In this document: positions 56,209-64,000 of the stretch, piece by piece
Position numbering within the stretch: position 1 is the first letter of the stretch
Layout: each line of letters begins with the position of its first letter
From: Xanthomonas translucens pv. cerealis
Lineage (GTDB): Bacteria; Pseudomonadota; Gammaproteobacteria; Xanthomonadales; Xanthomonadaceae
DNA length: 64,000 nt
Direction: 5' to 3'
NCBI RefSeq assembly: GCF_006838285.1
Contig: NZ_CP038228.1
Span: forward strand, 2,604,001 to 2,668,000
Program-made: the position numbers and the translations under genes
Notes under the pieces: model-generated
What the model saw: the letters and a program-made list of their open reading frames with translations, nothing else
Databases searched by the model: none
Told to the model about the DNA's origin: nothing

Positions 56209-56792
56209 CCTTTCTTCTTAGGGCTGGCCCAAGGCTTCCTCGGTGTAACACCAACAGTGTCGACCTCGCTTGGTGTTTTCAGCCGACGCTCCTCTAGCGT
56301 AAGGAACGAGGGTTGTGGCAGCGGCGCCTGAGTGACCTGATTTGATTTCACATCGGCCGTCGTCTGGGCTTCTGAGACAATCGCGGCCGGAGAGGTCGAG
56401 GCTGTGTATGAAGGCACTGGTGTCCCAAGCTTCGCTAGTGCCTCTTCCGCCGTCATCCCGGTGGTATAGACAGGACCTGGGGCAGACGCGATGTAGCGAA
56501 TGGTCTCCCCACCCGGGAATTTCCGGAGTGGCCTGACCATGTTTCCATTTTGCAGATCAAAGAAGGCAGCAACCTCGGAAAGCTGGGTGTAGCCCGCCTG
56601 CTCCCATTCCTGCATCACTGACTCGGACTTCTCGGTCAAGATCTCAAAATCCTTCAAGACCTCCCCGCTTGGGCCGTGAACGCTCCCTTCAACGGGGATC
56701 GCCCGAACTTGCTTGTCAATGGAAACAATGATAAATCCGTCCGAGCCGGACTCATCATCGAAGAAAAAGACCACAACCTTTTCTTTTGACAT
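56205..56792 (-). CDS. Hypothetical protein downstream of the recombinase cluster
   Basis: 195 residues starting MSKEKVVVFFFDDESGSDG with AAGGAAG upstream. An N-terminal alpha/beta region (about 1-120) is followed by a Thr/Ser/Pro-rich linker and a basic end (RKPWASPKKKG). No motif is recognised. It follows the HTH gene after a 101-base gap, on the same strand as the integrase. Confidence 0.6.
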   Translation of the reverse strand: MSKEKVVVFFFDDESGSDGFIIVSIDKQVRAIPVEGSVHGPSGEVLKDFEILTEKSESVMQEWEQAGYTQLSEVAAFFDLQNGNMVRPLRKFPGGETIRYIASAPGPVYTTGMTAEEALAKLGTPVPSYTASTSPAAIVSEAQTTADVKSNQVTQAPLPQPSFLTLEERRLKTPSEVDTVGVTPRKPWASPKKKG

Positions 56793-56893
56793 ATGGAGCT
56801 TCCTTTTCAAAAAAGCTATTTCAGCAATGGCACCCAGAATGCTCTCGAAGCGATCATCGCAGACAGAGCGCGCTGCCGTCGAACGTGACAACT

Positions 56894-57688
56894 TCAGAAC
56901 CTGTCTCGGCAATCACCAGCAAGGTCGGGAAGGCGCGCAGCCAGATCCCGCGCCCGCTGCACTGAACGTTCATTCTGTAGCTGCGACATCAGTGTAGCCA
57001 GAGCTGTATTCATCTGTGCAGAAAACTCGTCGCGCGTTCTGCTGTTAGTCCATGGCAAAGTCAGCACGTCGCTGAGGGTGGCGTGCAATACCGACCCCAA
57101 AATTAAACCTTGATTGAGGATTGTCTCAGGCACCGTCAGAACGTGGCCAATGACCAGACCATCCAAGAGAATCCAGTCGTGGGAAGTCTCCAAGCACTCC
57201 TTCGCTGTCTCCAGCGCAAGGATACGGCCAGCTCTCTTCGTCATTCGAGCCACCTGCTCCCGAAGCGCCCGAATTTCGAGCTCCATTTCAAGCTCCCGAG
57301 CCCGCTGCTTATAAAGCTCCAACTCGTCGACCAGAAGGCGTTGTTTCACCGTTTTGCCCGTTCGAGCTGTCTGCCACTCCTGCAGGTCGACGAACAGATA
57401 ACGGACGTGCTGGTTAGCTCCGCCCTCATTGTTCCCCGCCCCTTTCTGAAACGCAGGCCCCAGGGGCGGCGTCCGCCGACGCCACTGTCCGAGCGTGTCC
57501 ACGTGGACCCCCAGAAACCGGGCCGCCGCCTTGCTGCTCACGGATGGGGTCAGGCCGGCCTTGGCCCGTTCTAACTCCCTGTCCAATGCAGCATCGGCAA
57601 GCGCGCGGTATTCCTCCTCGCTGCGAACGACCTCAATCATCCAGCGCGATCCTTCGGTTCCTAGTAGCAAAGATAGTAACGGGTTCAT
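56894..57688 (-). CDS. HTH protein, candidate excisionase/directionality factor
   Basis: 264 residues. A MerR/excisionase-like helix-turn-helix at about 50-100 reads SSKAAARFLGVHVDTLGQWR, then RYLFVDLQEWQ, the usual wing pattern. A coiled coil follows (about 118-150) and a C-terminal domain of unknown role. Start at 57688 has GAGGTG upstream and overlaps the recombinase 3' end by 56 bases, so both are co-expressed. It is a good candidate for controlling excision. Confidence 0.68.
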   Translation of the reverse strand: MNPLLSLLLGTEGSRWMIEVVRSEEEYRALADAALDRELERAKAGLTPSVSSKAAARFLGVHVDTLGQWRRRTPPLGPAFQKGAGNNEGGANQHVRYLFVDLQEWQTARTGKTVKQRLLVDELELYKQRARELEMELEIRALREQVARMTKRAGRILALETAKECLETSHDWILLDGLVIGHVLTVPETILNQGLILGSVLHATLSDVLTLPWTNSRTRDEFSAQMNTALATLMSQLQNERSVQRARDLAARLPDLAGDCRDRF

Positions 57689-59534
57689 CGTTCACCTCGT
57701 CCAAGCGCGGTCGATCCGTCCCCTTGAGCCTGTTCCACACCCTTGGACTCATGGCGATCATGCTCTCCTCCACACGCGCCATTGCCTCCCGGAGCTTGGA
57801 CCACTCCTGCTCGGTGTAGCGTTCGGAGACCGCAGCCATGCGATCCGTCCCGAGCCCGGGCGTATGGTGGTGAAGCAGCTGCGATACGATCCGGCTTTCG
57901 CCGAACAGCAGCGCTGCGTAGCGGCCCAGAGTTCGCCGGAAATCGTGTGTAGTCAGCCCGATGTCGACTTCGGCCCGCACATCCACGAGCCCAGCATCCC
58001 GGCGGACGTTTGCAACAATCGATTTGCTGTCGGAATAGTGGCCCGTCTTGCTGTGATGGGATCTGGCAGGGAACACGAAGGCCGACCGCGCCAGTGAGCG
58101 GCGCGTCCGCTCGACTTCTTCCCCCAGTCTCACCAGCAACTCGTTGCCGGCACCTTTGGACTTGCCCGCCTTCAACAATGCCTCGTTGTCCGCGAGCTTC
58201 CTTTGCGCTTCAACTGCATCGACGCGTTCATCGAACCGACGCTCCAACACCTTTTGTGCGAAATACGTCACCGGCAGATAGCGCTCTTCTCCACTCTTCG
58301 TATCGAACAAGTAGACCTGCGAACCCGCCCGACGGGTGTAGGGATTCACCTCGTCCGGCCCGGCCAGCCAGACCCAGGACACCTCCGATTGCCGCAACTC
58401 ACCTGGCGAGCACCGGTCGAACCACCGAAGCTGCGCAGCCTCGCTGCGGCGCGTGCCCCACAGCAGGGTCAGCAGCAAGTAGTCCGCCCCAGTGGCATTC
58501 AAGCCGCCCTGTTCGTCCCGCCGAGCGAGAATCACTTTCAGCACCTTGGGCAGCGTGTCGTCGCCCAACGGGTTCCGAACCTCGGCCCGCTCGTAGTGCC
58601 GGCGGAGCTCCTGGGCGTCCCGGAGCATGTCGTCGTCGTGAATGACCTGGAACGGGTTGTAGCGCAGCACGGGCTCTCGTTGCTCTCGGGCAGCCGCCTT
58701 CCGTTCGCGCTTGAGCACCAAGTCAACGGCCCGCTTGGCATCGGTGAACGAATGTTCGGTCGAAGCCCGCCCAGCCGCTTTGACCCGCTGAAGGTATCGA
58801 CCGCTGATCCCCAGAGCCTCCAGTTGCTGCGTGGAAAGCTCCGCCCAGTCGGAATGGTCGGCCAAGGCCGTCCGCATCGCCGTCGGAATCCGATTGGACC
58901 GAACCATGGACGACCGCCGCAGGTTGTCGAAGGCTTCGTGGATGTCCCGGTCCGTCAGCCGGAGGATGGCTTTGTCGGCCAGTCCGACTTCAGCGCGCGA
59001 GAACCGCGCCAGGCTGTCCTGAACCGCTCGGACGCTGGCCGGCTTGGCCTTCTTGTTGCGGACCTTCTTTTCGAGGTCTTCGATATAGGCGGCAAAGCAA
59101 TCGGCCAGGGTGACCCCTTTAAGCTGAAGCAGCTGCTCGCTGCGAGCCTCCTGCCGAGACGGGTGCTCGCCCGTCTCTCGGACCACGGCCAACTTCTGCC
59201 GGGCCAGCTCGTAGGCCTGCTCGGGCCCCATGTCAGTCACGCTTCCCACCGAGAACCGCCGAACGCCTGAGGGCCCTCGAACCACGACCTCGTAGGTCGT
59301 GCGGGTGCTGCCAACATAGAAGCCGAACCCGGTAGGGGCACCCTGGTTGCCGTCCAAAACCCTATAGGGCTTCCCCGCCTCTGCGGCGGGGCGTGGAGCG
59401 ATGACCGGCCTCCCCTGCTTGCCTTCGACCGGGCCCTTGGCCACGCTCAGTTCGCAGATTTGCCGGTAGCTCAGCTTAAACTTGGTGCCTCGGCGACGCA
59501 GGGCAGTCGCCTCCGTCGCAACAACCGTATCCAT
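57633..59534 (-). CDS. int: Tyrosine recombinase of the element (mutS-targeting integrase)
   Basis: 633 residues from ATG 59534. The long N-terminal part includes a basic binding region; the catalytic part carries Arg in LLWGTRRSEAAQLRW, His-x-x-Arg in THDFRRTLGRY and His/Tyr in LLHHHTPG and AVSERYTEQEW. It lies directly beside the right core site, facing inward, the standard place for an integrase. Upstream ATGs at 59564 and TTG/ATG further out are possible starts. It presumably recognises the EHTPLMK codons of mutS. Confidence 0.92.
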   Translation of the reverse strand: MDTVVATEATALRRRGTKFKLSYRQICELSVAKGPVEGKQGRPVIAPRPAAEAGKPYRVLDGNQGAPTGFGFYVGSTRTTYEVVVRGPSGVRRFSVGSVTDMGPEQAYELARQKLAVVRETGEHPSRQEARSEQLLQLKGVTLADCFAAYIEDLEKKVRNKKAKPASVRAVQDSLARFSRAEVGLADKAILRLTDRDIHEAFDNLRRSSMVRSNRIPTAMRTALADHSDWAELSTQQLEALGISGRYLQRVKAAGRASTEHSFTDAKRAVDLVLKRERKAAAREQREPVLRYNPFQVIHDDDMLRDAQELRRHYERAEVRNPLGDDTLPKVLKVILARRDEQGGLNATGADYLLLTLLWGTRRSEAAQLRWFDRCSPGELRQSEVSWVWLAGPDEVNPYTRRAGSQVYLFDTKSGEERYLPVTYFAQKVLERRFDERVDAVEAQRKLADNEALLKAGKSKGAGNELLVRLGEEVERTRRSLARSAFVFPARSHHSKTGHYSDSKSIVANVRRDAGLVDVRAEVDIGLTTHDFRRTLGRYAALLFGESRIVSQLLHHHTPGLGTDRMAAVSERYTEQEWSKLREAMARVEESMIAMSPRVWNRLKGTDRPRLDEVNDEPVTIFATRNRRIALDD

Positions 59535-59563
59535 GGTCGATCCGCTTTGTGTCCGTCGCAACA
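59515..59563. promoter_or_regulatory. Candidate recombinase arm-type sites, right end
   Basis: CCGTCGCAACA occurs at 59513-59523 and 59553-59563, bracketing the recombinase start; a related GGCGCAACA lies at 59600-59608. The 9-mer GTCGCAACA is shared with the two left-end copies. Binding here could also autoregulate the gene. Confidence 0.5.
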
Positions 59564-59670
59564 TCGATTTGATCCCGTTTGAGTGACCGCCGCAACCGCG
59601 GCGCAACAAAGAACACCGTTACTTGCCGCCAGTGACCCGCATCGACAGCCACATCCCGTAAGGACGTTTC

Positions 59671-62292
59671 TTGCAAACCGCTGATTCCAAAGTGAAATCC
59701 TCGTCTGATAAGGCGACTTCTGAGCACACCCCGCTCATGAAGCAGTTCTTCGCCGCAAAGTCCGAGTACCCGGACCTGCTGCTGTTCTTCCGCATGGGCG
59801 ATTTCTACGAGCTGTTCTACGACGACGCGCGCAAGGCCGCGCGCTTGCTTGACATCACCCTCACCCAGCGCGGCAGCTCCGGCGGCGCACCGATCCCGAT
59901 GGCCGGGGTGCCGGTGCATGCCTACGAAGGCTATCTGGCGCGGCTGGTGGCGCTGGGCGAGTCGGTGGCGATCTGCGAGCAGATCGGCGATCCGGCGCTG
60001 GCCAAGGGCCTGGTCGAGCGCAAGGTGGTGCGCGTGGTCACCCCGGGCACGGTCACCGACGAGGCGCTGCTCGACGAGCGCCGCGACACCTTGCTGATGG
60101 CGATCGCGCGCAACAAGCACGGCTACGGCCTGGCCTGGGCCGATCTGGCCGGCGGCCGCTTCCTGGTCAACGAGGTCGATAGCGAGGACGCGCTGGAAGC
60201 GGAGCTGGCGCGACTTGAGCCGGCCGAGCTGTTGGTGCCCGACGAGGACCAGTGGCCGGAGTTCCTGCGCGAGCGCCGCGGCGTGCGCCGCCGCGCGCCA
60301 TGGCTGTTCGACGCCGACAGCGGCCGCCGCCAGCTGTTGAACTTCTTCCAGTTGCACGATCTCAGCGGCTTCGGCATCGACGACAAACCGCGCGCCACCG
60401 CCGCCGCCGGCGCCCTGCTCGGCTACGTGGAGGAAACGCAGAAGCAGCGCCTGCCGCACCTGACTGCGATCGCGATGGAAACCGCGGCCGAGGCGATCGC
60501 GATGAACGCCGCCACGCGCCGCCATCTGGAGCTGGACACGCGGGTGGACGGCGACACCCGCAATACCTTGCTCGGCGTGCTCGACAGCACGGTCACGCCG
60601 ATGGGCGGGCGCCTGCTGCGGCGCTGGCTGCATCGCCCGCTGCGCCTGCGCGAGGTGCTGGTACAGCGCCACCATGCGGTCGGCACGCTGATCGATCGCG
60701 GCGCCGATGCCGATCTGCGCGATGCGTTCCGCGCGCTCGGCGACATCGAACGCATCCTCACCCGCGTGGCGCTGCGCTCGGCGCGGCCGCGCGATTTCTC
60801 CACGCTGCGCGACGGCCTGGGTCTGTTGCCGGCGGTGCGCACGATCCTGGCGCCGCTGGATTCGCCGCGGCTGGCGGCGCTGGCCGCGGAACTGGGCCAG
60901 CACGACGAGATCGCGCACCTGCTGGCCTCGGCGATCGCCGAGCAGCCGCCGCTCAAGCTCAGCGACGGCGGCGTCATCGCCGCCGACTACGACGCCGAAC
61001 TGGACGAACTGCGCCGGCTCAGCACCAACGCCGACCAGTTCCTGATCGACCTGGAAGCGCGCGAGCGCGCCAGCAGCGGCATCGCCACACTGAAGGTCGG
61101 CTACAACCGCGTGCACGGCTACTACATCGAGATCAGCAAGGGCCAGGCGGACAAGGCGCCGGTGCACTACACGCGGCGGCAGACGCTGACCAACGCCGAG
61201 CGCTACATCACCGAGGAATTGAAGAACTTCGAGGACAAGGTGCTGTCGGCGCGCGAACGCGCGCTGTCGCGCGAGAAGCTGCTGTACGAAGCCTTGCTGG
61301 ACACGCTGGGCGATCGCCTGGAACCGCTCAAGCGCGCCGCCGCCGCGCTCAGCGAACTGGATGTGCTGGCCGGCTTCGCCGAGCGCGCGCAGGCGCTGGA
61401 CTGGGCGCAGCCGGAACTGGAAAGCGCGCCATGCCTGCGGATCGAACGCGGCCGCCATCCGGTGGTGGAAGCGGTGCGCGAGCAGCCGTTCGAACCCAAC
61501 GACCTGGATCTGCATCCGCAGCGGCGTATGCTGGTCATCACCGGCCCGAACATGGGCGGTAAATCCACCTACATGCGCCAGAACGCGTTGATCGTGCTGC
61601 TGGCGCACATCGGCAGCTACGTGCCGGCCACGCGCGCGGTGATCGGCCCGATCGACCGCATCCTGACCCGCATCGGCGCCGGCGACGACCTGGCGCGCGG
61701 GCAGTCCACCTTCATGGTCGAGATGGCCGAAACCAGCTACATCCTGCACCACGCCAGCGCGCAGTCGCTGGTGCTGATGGACGAAATCGGCCGCGGCACC
61801 TCCACCTACGACGGCCTGGCCCTGGCCGACGCGGTGGCGCGCCACCTGGCCCACCACAACCGCTGCTACACCTTATTCGCCACGCATTATTTCGAGCTGA
61901 CCGCATTGGCCGACGAATCGGTCGAAGGCGGTGCCAGCGGCATCGCCAACGTGCACCTGGACGCGGTCGAGCACGGCGACAAACTGGTGTTCATGCACGC
62001 GGTCAAGGACGGCCCGGCCAATCGCAGTTTCGGCCTGCAGGTGGCGGCGCTGGCCGGCCTGCCGAAAAGCACGGTCGCGCAGGCACGGCGGCGGCTGGCG
62101 GAACTGGAGCAGCGCGGCGGCGAGAGCCACGCCTCGCAGATGGCGCCGCAGGCGTTGGACGCGCCGCAGCAGTTCGGCTTGTTCGCCGCCGCCCCGTCGG
62201 CGGCGCAGGACGCGCTCGCGGCGCTGGACCCCGACGAGCTGACGCCCAAGCAGGCACTGGAAGCCTTGTACCGGCTCAAGTCGCTGCTGTAG
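59671..62292 (+). CDS. mutS: DNA mismatch repair protein MutS with element-supplied N-terminus
   Basis: 873 residues. It recognises mismatches and recruits MutL. The mismatch-binding F-x-E is in [11 protein letters not shown]; Walker A is [13 protein letters not shown]; the Walker B region is [16 protein letters not shown]; the C-terminal tetramerisation segment ends in ALYRLKSLL. The first codons ([17 protein letters not shown]) come from the island and begin with TTG at 59671, preceded by GTAAGGACG. From EHTPLMKQ on it is chromosomal. The original start is left at 22712. Confidence 0.96.
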   Translation: MQTADSKVKSSSDKATSEHTPLMKQFFAAKSEYPDLLLFFRMGDFYELFYDDARKAARLLDITLTQRGSSGGAPIPMAGVPVHAYEGYLARLVALGESVAICEQIGDPALAKGLVERKVVRVVTPGTVTDEALLDERRDTLLMAIARNKHGYGLAWADLAGGRFLVNEVDSEDALEAELARLEPAELLVPDEDQWPEFLRERRGVRRRAPWLFDADSGRRQLLNFFQLHDLSGFGIDDKPRATAAAGALLGYVEETQKQRLPHLTAIAMETAAEAIAMNAATRRHLELDTRVDGDTRNTLLGVLDSTVTPMGGRLLRRWLHRPLRLREVLVQRHHAVGTLIDRGADADLRDAFRALGDIERILTRVALRSARPRDFSTLRDGLGLLPAVRTILAPLDSPRLAALAAELGQHDEIAHLLASAIAEQPPLKLSDGGVIAADYDAELDELRRLSTNADQFLIDLEARERASSGIATLKVGYNRVHGYYIEISKGQADKAPVHYTRRQTLTNAERYITEELKNFEDKVLSARERALSREKLLYEALLDTLGDRLEPLKRAAAALSELDVLAGFAERAQALDWAQPELESAPCLRIERGRHPVVEAVREQPFEPNDLDLHPQRRMLVITGPNMGGKSTYMRQNALIVLLAHIGSYVPATRAVIGPIDRILTRIGAGDDLARGQSTFMVEMAETSYILHHASAQSLVLMDEIGRGTSTYDGLALADAVARHLAHHNRCYTLFATHYFELTALADESVEGGASGIANVHLDAVEHGDKLVFMHAVKDGPANRSFGLQVAALAGLPKSTVAQARRRLAELEQRGGESHASQMAPQALDAPQQFGLFAAAPSAAQDALAALDPDELTPKQALEALYRLKSLL
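59722..59741 (+). repeat. Right attachment-site core (attR) inside mutS
   Basis: GAGCACACCCCGCTCATGAA, identical to 22754-22773, in frame within mutS codons for EHTPLMK. Downstream sequence is chromosomal mutS. Confidence 0.9.
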
Positions 62293-62304
62293 CGGGGCGC
62301 GTCT

Positions 62305-62480
62305 TCAGCTCCTCTCCCACCGCGAGAGGGGTTGGGGTGAGGGTCCGGCGCGAAAGCGGCTCGCGGAGTTTCGGTGCACGAGGCTGCGCCCGTACCCTCA
62401 TCCGGCCCTGCGGGCCACCTTCTCCCGAGGGGAGAAGGGAACAGCGGGCGCGCGTAGCCCCTCTTCCAACGGGAGAGAGG
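62305..62480. repeat. Dispersed inverted repeat after mutS
   Basis: Nested hairpins CCTCTCCCACCGCGAGAGG and CCTTCTCCCGAGGGGAGAAGG flank a spacer, with GGGGTGAGGGT on one side and ACCCTCATCC on the other. This is the layout of dispersed repeats common between Xanthomonas genes. It may also act as mutS terminator. No gene is seen in this 226-bp gap. Confidence 0.65.
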
Positions 62481-62518
62481 TTCCGCGCAACCGCTGGCAG
62501 ACTTCGTTTCCCTAACCG

Positions 62519-63175
62519 CTAGACGCTAGCCGGCGCCACGCTCGCCGGCATGCCCGGGTGCGGATGCGCCGCGATCAACGCATCGTCGATCGCAGTGGCA
62601 CGCAGCGCCGCAGGCCTGGCGGCATGCCGTTGCGCGAAGGCGACGAATGCGGGACGCGGCTCGAGCAGGCCGCTGCGCAGGTAGTACCCCAGGCATGCGG
62701 CGGCATACAGATCGGCCGCGCTGAAATGGTCGCCGGCCAGGTGTTCGCGGCCCGCGACCGCCTGTTCCAGGGTCTGCAACAAGTCGGCCTCGCGGCCATA
62801 GCCTGCGCTGCGTGCCGGTGCCAGCGCCCCGCCCTCCTTCGCGGTCAACAGTCCCTCGACCGGGCCGGCCAGAAAGAACAGCCAGCGATAGTAATCGGCG
62901 CGTGCCGGCGATCCCTGCAGCGGCGCCAGGTGCCGCTCCGGTACCAGATCGGCCAGGTAGGCGCAGATCGCCGCGTTTTCGGTGACCACGGCGGCGCCGT
63001 GGCGCAGCGCCGGCACCTTGCCCATCGGGTTGATCGCCAGATAGGCCGGCGCCTTCATCGTGGTGCCGTAATCGAGGATCTGCGCGCTGTACGGCAGGCC
63101 GGTTTCCTCCAGCATCCAGCGGGCGACGCGGCCGCGCGACAGGGGATGGGTGTAGAGCACGATCTCGGTGGACAT
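62519..63175 (-). CDS. Glutathione S-transferase family protein
   Basis: 218 residues. A thioredoxin-like N-terminal domain (1-80; VLYTHPLSRGRVARWMLEE, NPMGKVPALRH, VVTENAAICAYLADLVP) binds glutathione; an all-helical C-terminal domain carries FSAADLYAAACLGYYL. The start at 63175 fits the fold. It lies directly downstream of a WYL regulator gene that probably controls it. Substrate unknown. Confidence 0.92.
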   Translation of the reverse strand: MSTEIVLYTHPLSRGRVARWMLEETGLPYSAQILDYGTTMKAPAYLAINPMGKVPALRHGAAVVTENAAICAYLADLVPERHLAPLQGSPARADYYRWLFFLAGPVEGLLTAKEGGALAPARSAGYGREADLLQTLEQAVAGREHLAGDHFSAADLYAAACLGYYLRSGLLEPRPAFVAFAQRHAARPAALRATAIDDALIAAHPHPGMPASVAPASV

Positions 63176-63233
63176 GGGCAGACTTCCTTGGTGGACAGCC
63201 TGCAGTGTGGTCGCGCCCTGCTGACAGGTGCTG

Positions 63234-63929
63234 TCAGTAGTCGGCGCCATAGCCGGTGGCGGCGCGCCAGCGCTTGATCAGCAGATGCCGGCGCGAGGGA
63301 TAGCGCTCGCCGTCGTCGGCCAAGGCCAACACCCGGTCGGCGCGGAAGTGGCGAAAATCGCGGCGCAGTTCGCACCACGCGGCGATCATGCCGTAGCCGC
63401 CGAAGAAGGCCATCGCAAACGGCCAGATCAACCGTTGCGAGGCCGCGCCGTTGGCATCGGTGTAGTCCATGCGCAGCACGTGCTCGAGGCGGATGCCATG
63501 GCGCAGCACTGGCAGCCACGGCGCCGGCGGCGGCACGTCTGTGGCGGCCGGCACCAGCAGTCCGCTGGTCTCGATCGACAGGCGCAGATTGCCGGGCAGC
63601 GTCGCGGCGATCCGCGCCACCGCGCGCTGCGCTGCCTGCGCCAGTTCCGGATCGGCCTGGCGCGCCACCCAGCGCGCGCCCAGGGTCAACGCCTCCAGTT
63701 CGTCCTCGGTGAAATTCAGCGCCGGCAGCAGGAAGCCGGGCCGCAGCACGTAGCCGACGCCGGGGTCGCCAAGGATGTCGGCGCCCTGCACGCGCAGGGT
63801 CGCGATATCGCGGTACAGCGTGCGCAGGCTGACCCCCAGTGCGGTGGCGAGCTGGGCACCGGCCACCGGCCGCCGGCGCCCGCGCAAGGCGTCGAGCAGG
63901 TGCAGCAGACGGGTCGCGCGGATGGCCAT
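63234..63929 (-). CDS. YafY-type HTH/WYL domain transcriptional regulator
   Basis: 231 residues. An HTH_11-like N-terminus (AIRATRLLHLLDALRG, ALGVSLRTLYRDIATLR) is followed by the effector domain with VLRMDYTDANGAASQRLIWP and a WCELRRDFRHFRADRV segment typical of WYL proteins. WYL domains sense nucleic acids or nucleotides in some members. It lies 58 bases upstream of the GST gene on the same strand and is likely its regulator. Confidence 0.9.
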   Translation of the reverse strand: MAIRATRLLHLLDALRGRRRPVAGAQLATALGVSLRTLYRDIATLRVQGADILGDPGVGYVLRPGFLLPALNFTEDELEALTLGARWVARQADPELAQAAQRAVARIAATLPGNLRLSIETSGLLVPAATDVPPPAPWLPVLRHGIRLEHVLRMDYTDANGAASQRLIWPFAMAFFGGYGMIAAWCELRRDFRHFRADRVLALADDGERYPSRRHLLIKRWRAATGYGADY

Positions 63930-64000
63930 TGCGACAGGATAGTGGGCTTTGCCTTTTCCGATCGCTGCCGTGCGGGTTCGCCGTCGCGCTCCACAATGTT

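Larger units (their letters stand above)
22754..59741. mobile_element. Integrative mobilizable element inserted in mutS
   Basis: The 20-bp sequence GAGCACACCCCGCTCATGAA occurs at 22754-22773 and 59722-59741 in direct orientation, followed in both cases by a variable base and CAG. Left-hand chromosome carries the mutS 5' end; right-hand chromosome carries the rest. Recombinase and HTH genes lie at the right end, relaxase and oriT-like site at the left. No coupling protein or mating-pore genes are present, so transfer would need a helper. Cargo is mostly defence and competition genes. Confidence 0.9.

Noticed and set aside
22754..59741. Self-transmissible ICE
   Set aside because: No VirB4, VirD4 or other mating-pore genes are present, so it can only be called mobilizable.

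Overview
The window is high-GC gammaproteobacterial chromosome, most likely Xanthomonas or a close Xanthomonadaceae relative. I infer this from the lepA-lepB-DUF4845-rnc-era-recO and rpoE-rseA-mucD gene orders, the GGGAATC/GGGACTC-type heptamer repeats between genes, the N-terminus of the mutS remnant, and a type IV secretion effector with the Xanthomonas XVIPCD signal. The species cannot be named from the sequence alone.

Left chromosomal part (1-22.7 kb): a CYTH protein and the rRNA methyltransferase rlmD, a receiver-Hpt protein, then a long minus-strand block rpoE-rseA-mucD / lepA-lepB-DUF4845-rnc-era-recO. A sigma-E-type promoter lies directly upstream of rpoE. Divergent from it are a multifunctional fatty acid oxidation enzyme and a secreted beta-helix protein. 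Next come a CDF metal exporter, a yeiH / LysR pair around a dyad operator, and a GH29 fucosidase.

Genomic island (about 22.75-59.74 kb, about 37 kb): it is inserted in the 5' end of mutS. A 20-bp direct repeat flanks it; the original mutS start with 14 private codons is left at the left edge, and the right edge supplies a new ribosome binding site, TTG start and first codons. A 633-residue tyrosine recombinase lies next to mutS, followed by an excisionase-like HTH gene. The 9-mer GTCGCAACA occurs twice near each end and may be the recombinase arm site. A MobA/MobL relaxase, a TraD-like protein and an oriT-like sequence between them, with no conjugation pore genes, make this an integrative mobilizable element. 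Cargo from left to right: HNH and Vsr endonucleases; a Mza-like defence operon (GHKL ATPase, Z1 helicase-like protein, PD-(D/E)XK protein, AIPR protein) plus a convergent cytosine methyltransferase, with the Z1 gene cut by an IS5-family element; an XVIPCD effector with an Imm11-like immunity gene; a secreted nuclease; RadC; an AT-rich segment before two integrase-like genes with decaying 3' copies; an NdpA-like protein paired with a membrane protein; an XRE repressor with a perfect operator facing an envelope-protein operon; H-NS; and a DUF4236 gene with a truncated duplicate.

Right chromosomal part (59.7-64 kb): mutS, a dispersed inverted repeat, a glutathione S-transferase family gene and a WYL-domain regulator. 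No rRNA, tRNA or CRISPR array was recognised.
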